64,000 nt of DNA from an uncultured Veillonella sp. (GCF_900545795.1 NZ_URAR01000002.1:62001-126000); one strand, 5' to 3'. Counted from the first letter of the stretch, positions 34,247-43,935 are shown. Numbers and translations: made by a program. The notes: generated by a model from the sequence alone, not told the origin.

Positions 34247-35764
34247 ATGAAGGGCATTCATGTGGGTGCAATAGATAATGTAGCAACAGCTATACAACCG
34301 CTACATAAAGGCGATGTTGTACTTGATGTAACGATTCAAGAAGATATCCCTAAAGGGCATAAGTTTGCTACAGCACAGATTCCTAAGGGGAGTCCAGTTA
34401 TTAAGTATGATTCACATATTGGTATTGCTGAGGTCGATATTGAGCCAGGTCAATGGGTTCATGTTCATAATATTGAAGGTGAACGAGGCCGTGGTGATGT
34501 AGACTCCTTGGTTCGTAATATTGAACAAGATGGCAGCCGCAATAAAGCGGTGGAACATGTGGATACAAAATATTCACTAACAGGCTATCGCAGAGCTGAT
34601 GGAAGTTTTGGATTTCGCAATCACATCTTAGTTATTCCGAGTGTACACTGTGCTAATAAAGTAGTAGAGCGCATAGCTAATGGCGTTATGTATAGTGATG
34701 CAAATCGTCGTGAGGATACTAAGGTAGTATATGTAAGCCACCAGCATGGCTGTAGTGAATTATCCTATGATGCGGATCAAACTACCGATGTTATCGTAGG
34801 TACAGCAGCTAATCCTAATGTGTATGCAGTGTTACTTGTAGGCCTTGGTTGTGAAGTAGTACAAGCTGAAGAGACGGCAAAAAAAATAAAAGCGAGAGCA
34901 CCATATAAACGAGTTGAATTCTTTAATATTCAAGATTGTGGTGGCACTGATAAAAGCATTAAAAAAGGGATGGAATTAGTAAAAGAAATGCTAGCAGAGG
35001 CACTTAAAGAAGAGCGAAGTGCAGGGGACTTAACTGATGTAGTCTTAGGCACTGAGTGTGGTGGCAGTGATAGCTTCTCCGGTCTAAGTGCTAATCCGGC
35101 CTTAGGTGTTGCATCTGACATTGTAGTAAGCCAAGGTGGGGCCGTTATACTGGCGGAAACAACAGAACTTATTGGGGCAGAGCATATCTTAGCACAACGA
35201 GGTATTAATACTGAGGTAAAACAAGCGATTTTAGATACGATTAAAGGCTATGAAAAAGTTGTACTTGACTCTCATGCCGATATTCGTGGTGCCAATCCAA
35301 GTCCAGGTAATATTGAAGGCGGACTTAGCAGTATTGAAGAAAAATCCCTAGGATGTATTTATAAAGCAGGTAACTCAGCGGTAGTAGCAGTTAAACCATA
35401 TGCAGCACCTATTACTGATAAAGGTCTTACATTTATGAATACACCAGGTAATGATATTGAGCAATTGAGTGGTATGGTAGCAGGGGGTTGTAATATTTGT
35501 GTATTTACAACAGGTCGTGGTACACCAACGGGTAGCCCGATTACGCCAACCATTAAAATCGCATCTAACACCTATACATTTGAGAATATGAATGATTCCA
35601 TTGATCTAAATGGTGGCACCATCATAGATGGTAGCAAAACAATTAAAGATGTAGGTGTTGAAATTGTAGAAGCCATCGTTACATATGGTAATGGCGAGAT
35701 GACTAAGGCTGAACTTAATGAGCAAAATGACTTCTCAATTTGGCGTTTAGCGACGACTGTTTAA
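34247..35764 (+). CDS. UxaA/altronate-dehydratase-family sugar acid dehydratase, likely L-fuconate dehydratase
   Basis: 505 residues from ATG 34247 behind GGAGGTG. An N-terminal SAF-type domain (about 1-95) is fused to the altronate/galactarate dehydratase core with CGGTDKSIKKG, LGTECGGSDSFSGLSANPALG and NICVFTTGRGTPTGSPITPTIK, typical of iron-dependent UxaA/GarD enzymes. In the C. jejuni fucose island the cognate is Cj0482/Cj0483, annotated as altronate hydrolase and split there; here the protein is intact. It would dehydrate L-fuconate to 2-keto-3-deoxy-L-fuconate. That assignment rests on context. Confidence 0.85.
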   Translation: MKGIHVGAIDNVATAIQPLHKGDVVLDVTIQEDIPKGHKFATAQIPKGSPVIKYDSHIGIAEVDIEPGQWVHVHNIEGERGRGDVDSLVRNIEQDGSRNKAVEHVDTKYSLTGYRRADGSFGFRNHILVIPSVHCANKVVERIANGVMYSDANRREDTKVVYVSHQHGCSELSYDADQTTDVIVGTAANPNVYAVLLVGLGCEVVQAEETAKKIKARAPYKRVEFFNIQDCGGTDKSIKKGMELVKEMLAEALKEERSAGDLTDVVLGTECGGSDSFSGLSANPALGVASDIVVSQGGAVILAETTELIGAEHILAQRGINTEVKQAILDTIKGYEKVVLDSHADIRGANPSPGNIEGGLSSIEEKSLGCIYKAGNSAVVAVKPYAAPITDKGLTFMNTPGNDIEQLSGMVAGGCNICVFTTGRGTPTGSPITPTIKIASNTYTFENMNDSIDLNGGTIIDGSKTIKDVGVEIVEAIVTYGNGEMTKAELNEQNDFSIWRLATTV

Positions 35765-35920
35765 GGCATATATCTTAAGGCTTGAATCTCTAAGTTTCGT
35801 GAAAATATTTTGTGAATTTAAAAGAAATTTAAAGATAATAGTTTTAAAATAAGGCAATTTGAAATGTAAGTATTTAATTTATGCGGTTGGTTTTAAATAG
35901 TACTTTAGGAGGAATGAATT

Positions 35921-36700
35921 ATGGATTTGCAATTAAAAGGGAAAGTTGTATTTGTTACTGGTGGCAGTAAAGGTATTGGTAGTGGGATTACTCTTTCACT
36001 AGCTAGAGAAGGCGCTATTCCTGTAATTTTGACTCGTTCTGCTCTTGATGATGAATTTAAAAGTCAATTAGAAGCTATTACTACAGACTATGATTTTTAT
36101 CAAGTTGACTTAAATGAAACTGATAAAATCAAAGGCATTGTTGATGAAGTAGCTAAACGTCGCGGTAGCATTTATGGCATTGTAAATAATGCCGGAGCTA
36201 ATGACAATAAAGATTTAGACTCTACTTCCTGGCGTGAATTTGAAGAGAGCCTTCACGGCAATTTAACTCACTATTATGAATTAGTTCATGCGTCCATAGA
36301 TTATTTACGTGAGTCCAAAGGTTCCATTTTAAATATTGGCTCTAAAACAGCTTTAACTGGCCAAGGTAAAACAAGTGCTTATGCAGCTGCTAAAGGTGCT
36401 ATTTTAGGTCTTACTCGCGAATGGGCTGCTGCTCTGTTAGATGATGGTGTGCGAAGCAACTGCATTATTGTAAGTGAATGTTGGACCCCATTATATGCGA
36501 ACTGGATTAAAACTTTCGATGATCCTGAAGCGCGCAAAAAAGTTATTACCGACAAGATTCCATTTGAACGTCGTTTTACTAGCGTAGAAGAAATTGCTGA
36601 TACGGCTGTATTTGTTCTTTCTCCAAAATCTTCTCATACTACAGGACAATGGATTTATGTTGATGGTGGTTATGTTCATTTAGATCGTGCCTTAAGCTAG
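35921..36700 (+). CDS. short-chain dehydrogenase, likely L-fucose dehydrogenase
   Basis: 259-residue classical SDR: TGGSKGIGSG nucleotide motif at 13-22, NNAG, and catalytic Y154/K158 in SAYAAAKGAI with an upstream Ser. It probably oxidises L-fucose to L-fucono-lactone with NAD(P)+, as Cj0485 (FucX) does in C. jejuni. It precedes the fucP gene by 12 bp and shares its AGGAGG-rich operon. Confidence 0.87.
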   Translation: MDLQLKGKVVFVTGGSKGIGSGITLSLAREGAIPVILTRSALDDEFKSQLEAITTDYDFYQVDLNETDKIKGIVDEVAKRRGSIYGIVNNAGANDNKDLDSTSWREFEESLHGNLTHYYELVHASIDYLRESKGSILNIGSKTALTGQGKTSAYAAAKGAILGLTREWAAALLDDGVRSNCIIVSECWTPLYANWIKTFDDPEARKKVITDKIPFERRFTSVEEIADTAVFVLSPKSSHTTGQWIYVDGGYVHLDRALS

Positions 36701-36712
36701 GAGGTAGCACAT

Positions 36713-37969
36713 ATGAAGGATGCTAATGTAGCTAATAAATTAGTTACTAGTAGAAATATAAAAATTGCATTTTGGCTAGTAACATCACTTTTCTTCCTCT
36801 GGGGTTTTAGTTATGGTCTATTGGACGTAATGAATAAGAACTTCCAAAACCACTTAGGTATTACTAAAGCTGTATCCGGCCTATTGCAGGCAGCTTATTT
36901 CGGCGGATACTTTGTTATTGCGATTCCAGCCTCTATGATTGCCACTAAGTTTGGTTATAAAGGCGGGATTATTATGGGGCTTGCTCTCTATGCGATAGGG
37001 GCACTATTGATTATTCCGGCAAGTAATGCGCAAAGTTTCAATTTATTCTTGCTAGCCTTCTTTATTATTGCCTGTGGTTTAGGTAGTTTGGAAACCAATG
37101 CCAATCCATATATTACTAAACTTGGTAGTGATGATGATGCGGCGTTTCGCATTAACATGGCACAAAGTTTCAATGGTGTAGGCCAGTTCTTAGGACCTAT
37201 CGTTGGTGGTGCCTTATTCCTATCTTTATCGCATGGTGACGTGGATCAAAACATGTCTAATGTGCAAATGGTTTATGTAGGTATTGCTGTAGTTGTACTG
37301 GCTGTATTAGTTCTCTTTGTTCTTGCAAAAATGCCAGAAGGTTCAGAAGTAAGCGAAGCATCTGGAGATAAGGCTGTTGCCGTTGCAGATGGAGACACAG
37401 GTTCTTATAGTACTTTATTTAAATATCGCCACTTCCGTTTAGGCGTTGTTGCTGAATTCTTATATATTGCAGCACAAGTAGGTGCAGGGGCATTCTTTAT
37501 TAACTATTGCGTAGAGCATTGGCATGGTTTGGGAGACCATGAAGCGGCCTACTTCTTTAGTATCGCCTTAGTAGCATTCTTAATTGGCCGTGTAGTAACA
37601 ACTCCAATTATGAAGAAAGTTAAGAGTAATGTTATTTTATCTGTTTACTCTTTGATTAATGCAGGTATTATGATTGTGTTACAATTTGTTCACGATTTAC
37701 CAGCTGTTATTGTTTTATGGTTATCCTTCTTCTTTATGTCCATTAGTTTCCCAACAATTTTTGCCCTATCTGTTGTGAAAATTCCGGAAAACTGTGTAAA
37801 GAAAGCATCTAGCTTATTGATTATGAGTATCGTAGGTGGTGCATTTATGCCATTCTTCATGGGTTATATTGCTGACCATTGGGGAACAGGCGCGAGCTTC
37901 TTGCTCTTAACACCTTGCTTCTTGTATGTAGCGTGGTATGGACTAAAAGGGGTTCACCAAGGTGAGTAA
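36713..37969 (+). CDS. fucP: FucP-type L-fucose/proton symporter (MFS)
   Basis: 418 residues with 12 membrane helices. FucP-like landmarks are FFLWGFSYGLLDVMNKNFQ near the N-terminus and the GSLETNANPYITKLG stretch of the FGHS family. It lies between the fucose dehydrogenase and lactonase genes. C. jejuni Cj0486 is the positional equivalent. Family assignment is firm; L-fucose as substrate is supported by the surrounding genes. Confidence 0.9.
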   Translation: MKDANVANKLVTSRNIKIAFWLVTSLFFLWGFSYGLLDVMNKNFQNHLGITKAVSGLLQAAYFGGYFVIAIPASMIATKFGYKGGIIMGLALYAIGALLIIPASNAQSFNLFLLAFFIIACGLGSLETNANPYITKLGSDDDAAFRINMAQSFNGVGQFLGPIVGGALFLSLSHGDVDQNMSNVQMVYVGIAVVVLAVLVLFVLAKMPEGSEVSEASGDKAVAVADGDTGSYSTLFKYRHFRLGVVAEFLYIAAQVGAGAFFINYCVEHWHGLGDHEAAYFFSIALVAFLIGRVVTTPIMKKVKSNVILSVYSLINAGIMIVLQFVHDLPAVIVLWLSFFFMSISFPTIFALSVVKIPENCVKKASSLLIMSIVGGAFMPFFMGYIADHWGTGASFLLLTPCFLYVAWYGLKGVHQGE

Positions 37970-37999
37970 TTAGGATGAATCATATTTGATTCACTAGTA

Positions 38000-38038
38000 A
38001 AGGGGAACACCGAGTCGTATACCTCGGTGTGTCCCCTT
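38000..38038 (+). terminator. hairpin after fucP
   Basis: AAGGGGAACACCGAG (38000-38014) pairs with CTCGGTGTGTCCCCTT (38023-38038) with one bulge. The T-tract after it is poor (TTATTCT), so this may act as a partial terminator or mRNA stabiliser within the fucose cluster. Confidence 0.7.
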
Positions 38039-38120
38039 ATTCTATAAGTGGCTAACGAACTCTTGCTACATGAGCTCTACTTAGGTAGTGCTTATTGGTG
38101 AGGGAAAGGAGTTATAGCAT

Positions 38121-39233
38121 ATGTTAGAAATTGTGGATTCCCATTTTCATATTTGGGACTTAGATGTATTACATTTGCCTTGGCTAAATTCTTGCAAAGG
38201 GGTCATTAAACGCAGTTTTTCGATGGATGACCTAGTAAAAGAATATGCTAAGGTAGGTGTTGACTTTAAAGGTGGCATCTATGTTGAAGTAGATTGCGAC
38301 AATGCGATTAAAGAAGATGAATATATTTTTAATTTAAATAGTCCATATATTTTAGCGAAAACTATGCGCGTACGCAATTTGAGTGGTCATGTACGTTTGC
38401 CTTCAGGCATTGTGGGTGTACGGGAACCACTTCATATTGATACATCCCCACGTGGGCGTTGTTTAGAGCGCAGTTTTATTGAAGGCCTTGAAGTCTTGGC
38501 AGAAAAAGGATTGATCTTTGAAAGTTGCAACCGCGTAGAGGAATTACTCGATATCTATCAAGCGGCAGCTGAAGTGCCAAGCTTAAAATTAGTAGTCAAT
38601 CATTGCGGTAATGTGTCAGAATTGACGCCGGCCTATAAAGAGGCTATGACAAAGCTTGCTAGCTTGCCTAATGTGTACTGCAAGGTGTCTGGTTTTGCAA
38701 CGGAAGATAAAGTATTTGTTAAAGAGCTTTTAGATTTTATCAGTGGAACTTTTGACCATGGTAAGTTGCTTTATGCATCAAATTATCCAGTGGTTGAATT
38801 GTATTCATCGTTTGAAGACCATTTGAATACAGTACGCGAATACTTCGGTGATGATCCTGATATTTTCTCAAAAAACACTAAAAAGCTATACAAACTTAAT
38901 ACGCCTCAAGTATTTGCTAGTGTTATTAAATTGCGTCCTGAAAAAGCTGAATATTATAAGGAACTTCATGCGAATCCATTTTCTAGTGTTAATAAAATGA
39001 TTCGAGAGTGCGGCATTACTAAGTACCAGATTTTTAATCGTGATGATTTGCTGTTTTCTATTATGGTCTATGAAGGCGATGACTTTGCATATGATATGGC
39101 TAAAATGGCTAATGATCCAGAAACACAGCGCTGGTGGCGCGAAACAGATCCATGTCAAACAAGAATTGAAGGGGCTTACAAAGATGAGTGGTGGGCTTCC
39201 ATGGATCTAGTGTATGATTTAAATAAAAAGTAA
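38121..39233 (+). CDS. amidohydrolase fused to RhaM-type mutarotase: L-fuconolactonase/L-fucose mutarotase
   Basis: 370 residues made of two domains. Residues 1 to about 265 are an amidohydrolase-family lactonase (VDSHFHIWDLD at the N-terminus, LVVNHCGN and LLYASNYPV near the end), like Cj0487. Residues about 270-370 are an L-rhamnose/fucose mutarotase (YYKELHANPF with the catalytic-type H283, TKYQIFNRDDLLFSIMVYEG, and QRWWRETDPC), like Cj0488. In C. jejuni these are two genes; here one polypeptide joins the first step (anomer conversion) to the lactone opening. There is no frameshift. Confidence 0.88.
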   Translation: MLEIVDSHFHIWDLDVLHLPWLNSCKGVIKRSFSMDDLVKEYAKVGVDFKGGIYVEVDCDNAIKEDEYIFNLNSPYILAKTMRVRNLSGHVRLPSGIVGVREPLHIDTSPRGRCLERSFIEGLEVLAEKGLIFESCNRVEELLDIYQAAAEVPSLKLVVNHCGNVSELTPAYKEAMTKLASLPNVYCKVSGFATEDKVFVKELLDFISGTFDHGKLLYASNYPVVELYSSFEDHLNTVREYFGDDPDIFSKNTKKLYKLNTPQVFASVIKLRPEKAEYYKELHANPFSSVNKMIRECGITKYQIFNRDDLLFSIMVYEGDDFAYDMAKMANDPETQRWWRETDPCQTRIEGAYKDEWWASMDLVYDLNKK

Positions 39234-39248
39234 AAGGGAGTTAGAATA

Positions 39249-40145
39249 ATGAAAGCTAAATATATATGTCCTATCTTGACTTCTATGAATCAAGATGAGT
39301 CAGTTAATTACGAGGAAATGCATGCCTTTTATGACCGTTTAATCGCTGATGGATTAGATGGCGTGTTAGTAGGTGGCAGTGCAGGTGAATTTTATGCCTT
39401 TTCATATGATGAAATAAAAGAATTTATTTTAGATGCCATTTCGTATACCAAAGGGAAATGGGAAATTATAGCCGGTACTGGGCGCATGGTTAAAGCTGAG
39501 ACAATTCAATTGTCTAATGAGGTATTAGCTGCTGGTGCTGATGCGGTTATTATTGTAGGACCTTATTATAGTGCTTGTAATGAACAAGATGTACTAGCTT
39601 ATTATGATGAAGTATTAAGTGCAATCAATGGGCCGGTATACTTGTACAATTATGGTGATCGCACCGGTTATGATGTAAGTGCTGAAATGTTGCTTTCCTT
39701 ACGTGAAAAACATGATAATTTGGTAGGGGTAAAAGATACGCATCCAGTGCTTCGCCATACACAGCGTTATATTCAAATTGTGAAAGCTAAATTCCCTGAT
39801 TTTAAAGTGTTCACAGGTTATGATAATAACTGTATTCCATCGGTAATTTCTGGCGGTGATGGTTGTATTGGAGCTCTTTCTAATGTTGATGCACCTATGT
39901 GTGCTAAGGTTGTTAAAGCGTTAGATTCAGAAAACCTAAGTGAACTTAAAGAATTGCAACGTCAGATTGATGCGTATTTTGCATTCTATGAAGTTCATAC
40001 GCCATTTAATCCTGTTATGAAATGGGCTTTAAAAGAAAAAGGCTATCCAATGCAAGAGACATGCAGAGTGCCAATTAAGCCATTAACCGAGGCGGAGAAA
40101 AAAGCATTAGAGCCTGTGGCCAATGCATTATGGCGTGGTAAATAG
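39249..40145 (+). CDS. DapA-superfamily aldolase, likely 2-keto-3-deoxy-L-fuconate aldolase
   Basis: 298 residues, class I DHDPS/NAL superfamily. Landmarks: GVLVGGSAGEFYAFSYDE, YLYNYGDRTGYDVS and the Schiff-base Lys in NLVGVKDTHPVLRH. It would cleave 2-keto-3-deoxy-L-fuconate to pyruvate and L-lactaldehyde, like Cj0481. The start is 15 bp after the fusion gene. True dihydrodipicolinate synthase is less likely from context. Confidence 0.87.
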   Translation: MKAKYICPILTSMNQDESVNYEEMHAFYDRLIADGLDGVLVGGSAGEFYAFSYDEIKEFILDAISYTKGKWEIIAGTGRMVKAETIQLSNEVLAAGADAVIIVGPYYSACNEQDVLAYYDEVLSAINGPVYLYNYGDRTGYDVSAEMLLSLREKHDNLVGVKDTHPVLRHTQRYIQIVKAKFPDFKVFTGYDNNCIPSVISGGDGCIGALSNVDAPMCAKVVKALDSENLSELKELQRQIDAYFAFYEVHTPFNPVMKWALKEKGYPMQETCRVPIKPLTEAEKKALEPVANALWRGK

Positions 40146-40305
40146 TAGCTTTAAAGGAACTAAGAGTCTAAAAGAAAACATTAACTAGGCAGGGAAATGA
40201 CGGGCTCAAGTCGAATACTTTATGTATGATGTAAGGGATACTACAAACGGTAATTTATCCAGGTGGTATAGTAAATTTGTGTTACGCAATAGGAGGCATA
40301 GCATT

Positions 40306-41457
40306 ATGGTAAACCGTATGATTTTAAACGAAACATCTTATTTTGGTTTTGGTGCCATTCAAAAGATTGTAGGTGAGTTAAAAGCCAATAATTTGAAAAA
40401 AGTTCTTGTTACAACTGATAAGGATTTGATTAAATTTGGTGTAGCAACTAAAGTAACAGACTTACTTGATGAAGCTGGTGTAGCTTATGAAATTTTTGAC
40501 GAACTAAAAGCAAATCCAACGATTAAAAACGTACAAGATGGCGTAGCTGCTTGTAAAAAGGCTGAAGCTGATTGCATCGTGGCTATCGGTGGTGGTAGTA
40601 CTATTGATACAAGTAAAGCCATTGCAATTATCATGACAAATCCAGAATTTGCCGATGTACGTAGTCTTGAAGGGGTAGCAGACACTAAAAATAAATGCTT
40701 GCCAATTATTGCGGTAACTACTACTTCGGGTACAGCCGCAGAAGTAACAATTAACTATGTTATTACAGATGAAGAAAAGCATCGTAAGTTTGTATGTGCT
40801 GATCCTCATGATATTCCAATTGTAGCTATCGTTGACCCAGATATGTCTATGGGTATGCCTCGTGGCCTTTGTGCAGCTACTGGCATGGATGCATTAGTAC
40901 ATGCTGTAGAAGGCTTTATTACTAAAGGTGCCTGGGAAATGACAGACATGCTTCATTTGAAAGCGATTGAAATTATTTCTCGCTCCTTACGAGCTGCCGT
41001 AGAGGGAGACCCTAAGGCACGTGAACAAATGGCATTAGGTCAATATATTGCAGGCATGGGCTTCTCTAATGTAGGCCTTGGTATCGTTCACTCTATGGCG
41101 CATCCATTGAGTGCTTTATATGACATTCCTCATGGCAAAGCTTGCGCTATGATGTTGACGGCAGTACTTAAATTCAATGCGCCAGAAACTGGTGAAAAAT
41201 ATCGTGACTTAGCAAGAGCTATGGGAGTTAAAAATGTGGATGGTATGAGCAAAGAAGAATATCAAAAAGCAGCTATTGAAGCCATTCAACAATTGGCTGA
41301 TGATGTGGATATTCCTAAGAGCTTACTTGAAGCAGGCGTAAAAGAAGAAGACATTCAATTCTTAGCTGAATCTGCAGCTAAAGATGCTTGTACACCTGGT
41401 AACCCTCGCGAAGTAACACAAGCTGAAATTGAAGGTATTTACCGTTCTATTTTATAA
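40306..41457 (+). CDS. fucO: FucO-type lactaldehyde reductase (iron alcohol dehydrogenase)
   Basis: 383 residues from ATG 40306 behind AGGAGGC; the frame extends upstream to 40222 but without a ribosome binding site. Iron ligands are D195, H199, H262 and H276, one position off from E. coli FucO (D196, H200, H263, H277). Motif GGGSTIDTSKA binds NAD. It should reduce L-lactaldehyde to (S)-1,2-propanediol. C. jejuni instead has an aldehyde dehydrogenase at this step, so this cluster looks adapted to fermentation. A strong terminator follows. Confidence 0.92.
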   Translation: MVNRMILNETSYFGFGAIQKIVGELKANNLKKVLVTTDKDLIKFGVATKVTDLLDEAGVAYEIFDELKANPTIKNVQDGVAACKKAEADCIVAIGGGSTIDTSKAIAIIMTNPEFADVRSLEGVADTKNKCLPIIAVTTTSGTAAEVTINYVITDEEKHRKFVCADPHDIPIVAIVDPDMSMGMPRGLCAATGMDALVHAVEGFITKGAWEMTDMLHLKAIEIISRSLRAAVEGDPKAREQMALGQYIAGMGFSNVGLGIVHSMAHPLSALYDIPHGKACAMMLTAVLKFNAPETGEKYRDLARAMGVKNVDGMSKEEYQKAAIEAIQQLADDVDIPKSLLEAGVKEEDIQFLAESAAKDACTPGNPREVTQAEIEGIYRSIL

Positions 41458-41491
41458 GATCTGTGTAATAGTTTTAGATAATTACACAATA

Positions 41492-41523
41492 ATGAGAGCC
41501 CCTCGGGGCTCTCATTTAATTTT
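41492..41523 (+). terminator. terminator after fucO
   Basis: ATGAGAGCCCC (41492-41502) and GGGGCTCTCAT (41505-41515) form a long perfect stem with a tiny loop, followed by TTAATTTT. Confidence 0.9.
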
Positions 41524-41676
41524 GTCTAAATTTTTATTACTTCGAGGTAAGTTATAAAATTAAAGGAAGTAAAAGTGTAAAAACTAAAATGTAAATAGAA
41601 ATGAAAACAAAAAGAATGCAAAAGAAAATAAAGAATAAAGCAAAAATAAAACAAAAATGGAGTTAAATTCGGAAAC

Positions 41677-41724
41677 AAAAAGAGACTGTGACGATTACAG
41701 CTTATATCGTCACAGTCTCTTTTT
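41677..41724. terminator. isolated bidirectional hairpin
   Basis: AAAAAGAGACTGTGACGAT (41677-41695) pairs almost fully with ATCGTCACAGTCTCTTTTT (41706-41724). It has A and T tails for both directions. No gene ends within 200 bp on either side; the 160 bp before it is A-rich and noncoding. It may be what is left of a lost gene. Confidence 0.8.
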
Positions 41725-41803
41725 CAGTATTGTGAGGAAGGATTAACATGGCAAGTTAATTATCACAATAGAGTATATAAAATTTTTCTCAACAAAATTA
41801 GAG

Positions 41804-42036
41804 GAGAGTTTTTAATGTGCCCTAGGCTCCTATTGTAAGGTGGTGATACTAGGATTTGAAACGCTATCGTTAGGAATTTTTTGGCGATTTATGTAATGTA
41901 GTTAATTAGTATTAGCATGTTCAATCAACTATAAAATGTCTAACGTAACGGGCATGTGTCAAATACATTTTTACGTTAGACCAAAGAAGCCGTTCTATAT
42001 TAATGAGCCTAACGTGTTAGTACATTAAAAACTCTC
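41804..42036. repeat. 233-bp nested palindromic element (MITE-like or structured RNA)
   Basis: Three nested inverted repeats share one centre: GAGAGTTTTTAATGT (41804-41818) with ACATTAAAAACTCTC (42022-42036); TAGGCTC (41823-41829) with GAGCCTA (42005-42011); GTCTAACGTAA (41938-41948) with TTACGTTAGAC (41971-41981). All are perfect. The outer repeat is 15 bp, like terminal repeats of a miniature element, and the fold would also make a large cruciform or RNA. No open frame of useful length is inside. The remaining 41458-42517 gap has no other gene. Confidence 0.7.
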
Positions 42037-42155
42037 TTTGTAAGATTATTATAGCATATGTAATAAGAGAGTCAATTGTGAAGGGACTAAAATACATTAC
42101 AGTTAAACAAAATGAAGAAAAGTAGTAAAAGAATACTAAGAAACTCTTTGTAAAA

Positions 42156-42205
42156 GTATATTTTAAGCGTATATTTTAAGAGCATATTAAGCGCATATAT
42201 TAAAC
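42156..42205. repeat. short degenerate tandem repeats (11-13 bp)
   Basis: Four adjacent units of the type GTATATTTTAAGC, GTATATTTTAAGA, GCATATTAAGC, GCATATATTAAAC. They lie about 310 bp upstream of the MFS gene in otherwise featureless AT-rich DNA. Function unknown. Confidence 0.6.
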
Positions 42206-42517
42206 GGATGTTAAGGTGGTGGAGGACCGGAAGGTGGGAGGTCATATAACAGATATTAAGGGACTATAAGAGTATATAAGAAATGTTACATGGAGTTTAC
42301 ATCGAAAGCATGACTTTCAATTTTATATACTTTTTGAGAATAAACTTTCATAACTAAAAGCTATAAATCAAGTAAAACAAGGGCAATTACAAATTATCAA
42401 TAAAATTAATAACAACCTTCGTCTTTTACTGTTTTACAGATTCAATTCCTATAGATATAATTAGCCACTGTAACAAGGTTTTATTAATAATATTTTATTG
42501 AGGAGATGTTATTAGCT

Positions 42518-43792
42518 ATGGAGGCTAAAAAGGAAAAGCTTTGGACATTGCCGTTTATGCTTGATACGGTAATCAATTTGTTGGTGTTTTTGATTTATTA
42601 TTTATTAATTGTAATTATTGCCGTCGTTGCAAAAGATACATTACATGCTACGTCTAGTCAGGCAGGTCTTGCCGTAGGGATTTATATTATTGGTACTGTA
42701 GTGGCGCGTATATTTGCAGGGCGTTTTGTTACCACCTTAGGCAGTCGTAAAGTGCTATATGCAGGACTTTTTATTTATCTTATATCCACAGCACTATATT
42801 TTTATATGCCTAATTTGATCGTGCTTGATACAGTTCGCTTTATTAATGGTTTTGCCTATGGTATTACTTCTACAGCGACAAGTACTATTGTAGCCAGTGT
42901 TATTCCTAAGTCTCGCCGTGGTGAAGGGATTAATTACTATGGCTTAAGTACAAGCTTAGCCGCTGCTATTGGGCCATTTTTAGGAATTTTCTTATTATCT
43001 ACTACAAGCTTCAACTTTATTATTGGCCTTTGCGTTGTTTTAGTGGCACTTTGTGTAGTTGGTGCCTTTATGATGAAATACGATGAACCAGTATTTAGTG
43101 ATGTAGTAATTAAAGAAGAATCGGGTCGTAAAATTTCCGATTATCTTGAACCACGCGTTAATTCCATTACCCTTGTTTCTATTTTAGTTGGTTTTTCTTA
43201 TTCCGGTATTTTGGGCTTTATGGCTTCCTATACTCGTGAAATTGATATGGTGCAAGCTGGCACTTGGTTCTTCGTTGTGTATGCGGTGATTATTACATTA
43301 ACTCGTCCATCTTTGGGACTCTTGTTTGACCGTAAAGGGGAAAACTATGTGCTTTACCCTTGCTTTATTTCACTAGCAATTGGCATTTTATTATTAGCCT
43401 ATGCGACCGCAAGTTGGATGATTTTACTTTCAGCTTTATTTGTAGGTCTTGGTTATGGTACATATATGTCTAATGGTCAAGCTGTGGTTGTCAAAATGGT
43501 GCCATTCCATCGCATTGGGATTGCTACTTCCACGTATTTCATTGCCTTAGATTTAGGTCTTGGTTTTGGTCCTTATGCATTGGGCGGTATTAAAGAGCTA
43601 ATTGGATTTACTAATATGTTCTTATTAACCGCGGCCATTGCTATCGTGGCATTTATATGCTATCACTTCTTATATGGTCGCTTGATTGGCACACCAAATG
43701 ATCCAGCTCTTAAGGCGCAAAAAGAAGAAATGGAAATTCGCAATCAACAAGGTGAATTTGTTCCAGATATGGAAGTGTCCTCAGCGCATTAA
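42518..43792 (+). CDS. MFS transporter, 12 TM, substrate unknown
   Basis: 424 residues from ATG 42518, chosen because GAGGAG at 42500-42505 is well placed; ATG 42506 is too close to it. About 12 hydrophobic helices. An MFS-type motif A variant is GRFVTTLGSRKVLY in loop 2-3, and a second is LLFDRKGENYVLY in loop 8-9. The type resembles small-molecule exporters or sugar/siderophore MFS members, but I cannot assign a substrate. It is isolated: a 1-kb gap upstream and hairpins downstream. Confidence 0.8.
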   Translation: MEAKKEKLWTLPFMLDTVINLLVFLIYYLLIVIIAVVAKDTLHATSSQAGLAVGIYIIGTVVARIFAGRFVTTLGSRKVLYAGLFIYLISTALYFYMPNLIVLDTVRFINGFAYGITSTATSTIVASVIPKSRRGEGINYYGLSTSLAAAIGPFLGIFLLSTTSFNFIIGLCVVLVALCVVGAFMMKYDEPVFSDVVIKEESGRKISDYLEPRVNSITLVSILVGFSYSGILGFMASYTREIDMVQAGTWFFVVYAVIITLTRPSLGLLFDRKGENYVLYPCFISLAIGILLLAYATASWMILLSALFVGLGYGTYMSNGQAVVVKMVPFHRIGIATSTYFIALDLGLGFGPYALGGIKELIGFTNMFLLTAAIAIVAFICYHFLYGRLIGTPNDPALKAQKEEMEIRNQQGEFVPDMEVSSAH

Positions 43793-43935
43793 GAAGCGCA
43801 TTAAGTTTCTCATTAATTTGACATCGCGTGTGAACATTCATTGATTCTAGTCGCATTTATAATCATTTGTTAGCGTTGAGGAATTTGCGACAGAAATAAA
43901 AATAGAAAATTAGAATAAATAATTAAGTAAAAAAT

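Noticed and set aside
39249..40145. Aldolase as true dihydrodipicolinate synthase (DapA)
   Set aside because: It sits inside the fucose gene set with no lysine-pathway neighbours, and matches the position of Cj0481.
41458..42517. Hidden small gene in the 1-kb gap
   Set aside because: No open frame with a ribosome binding site and plausible composition; only repeats and hairpins.
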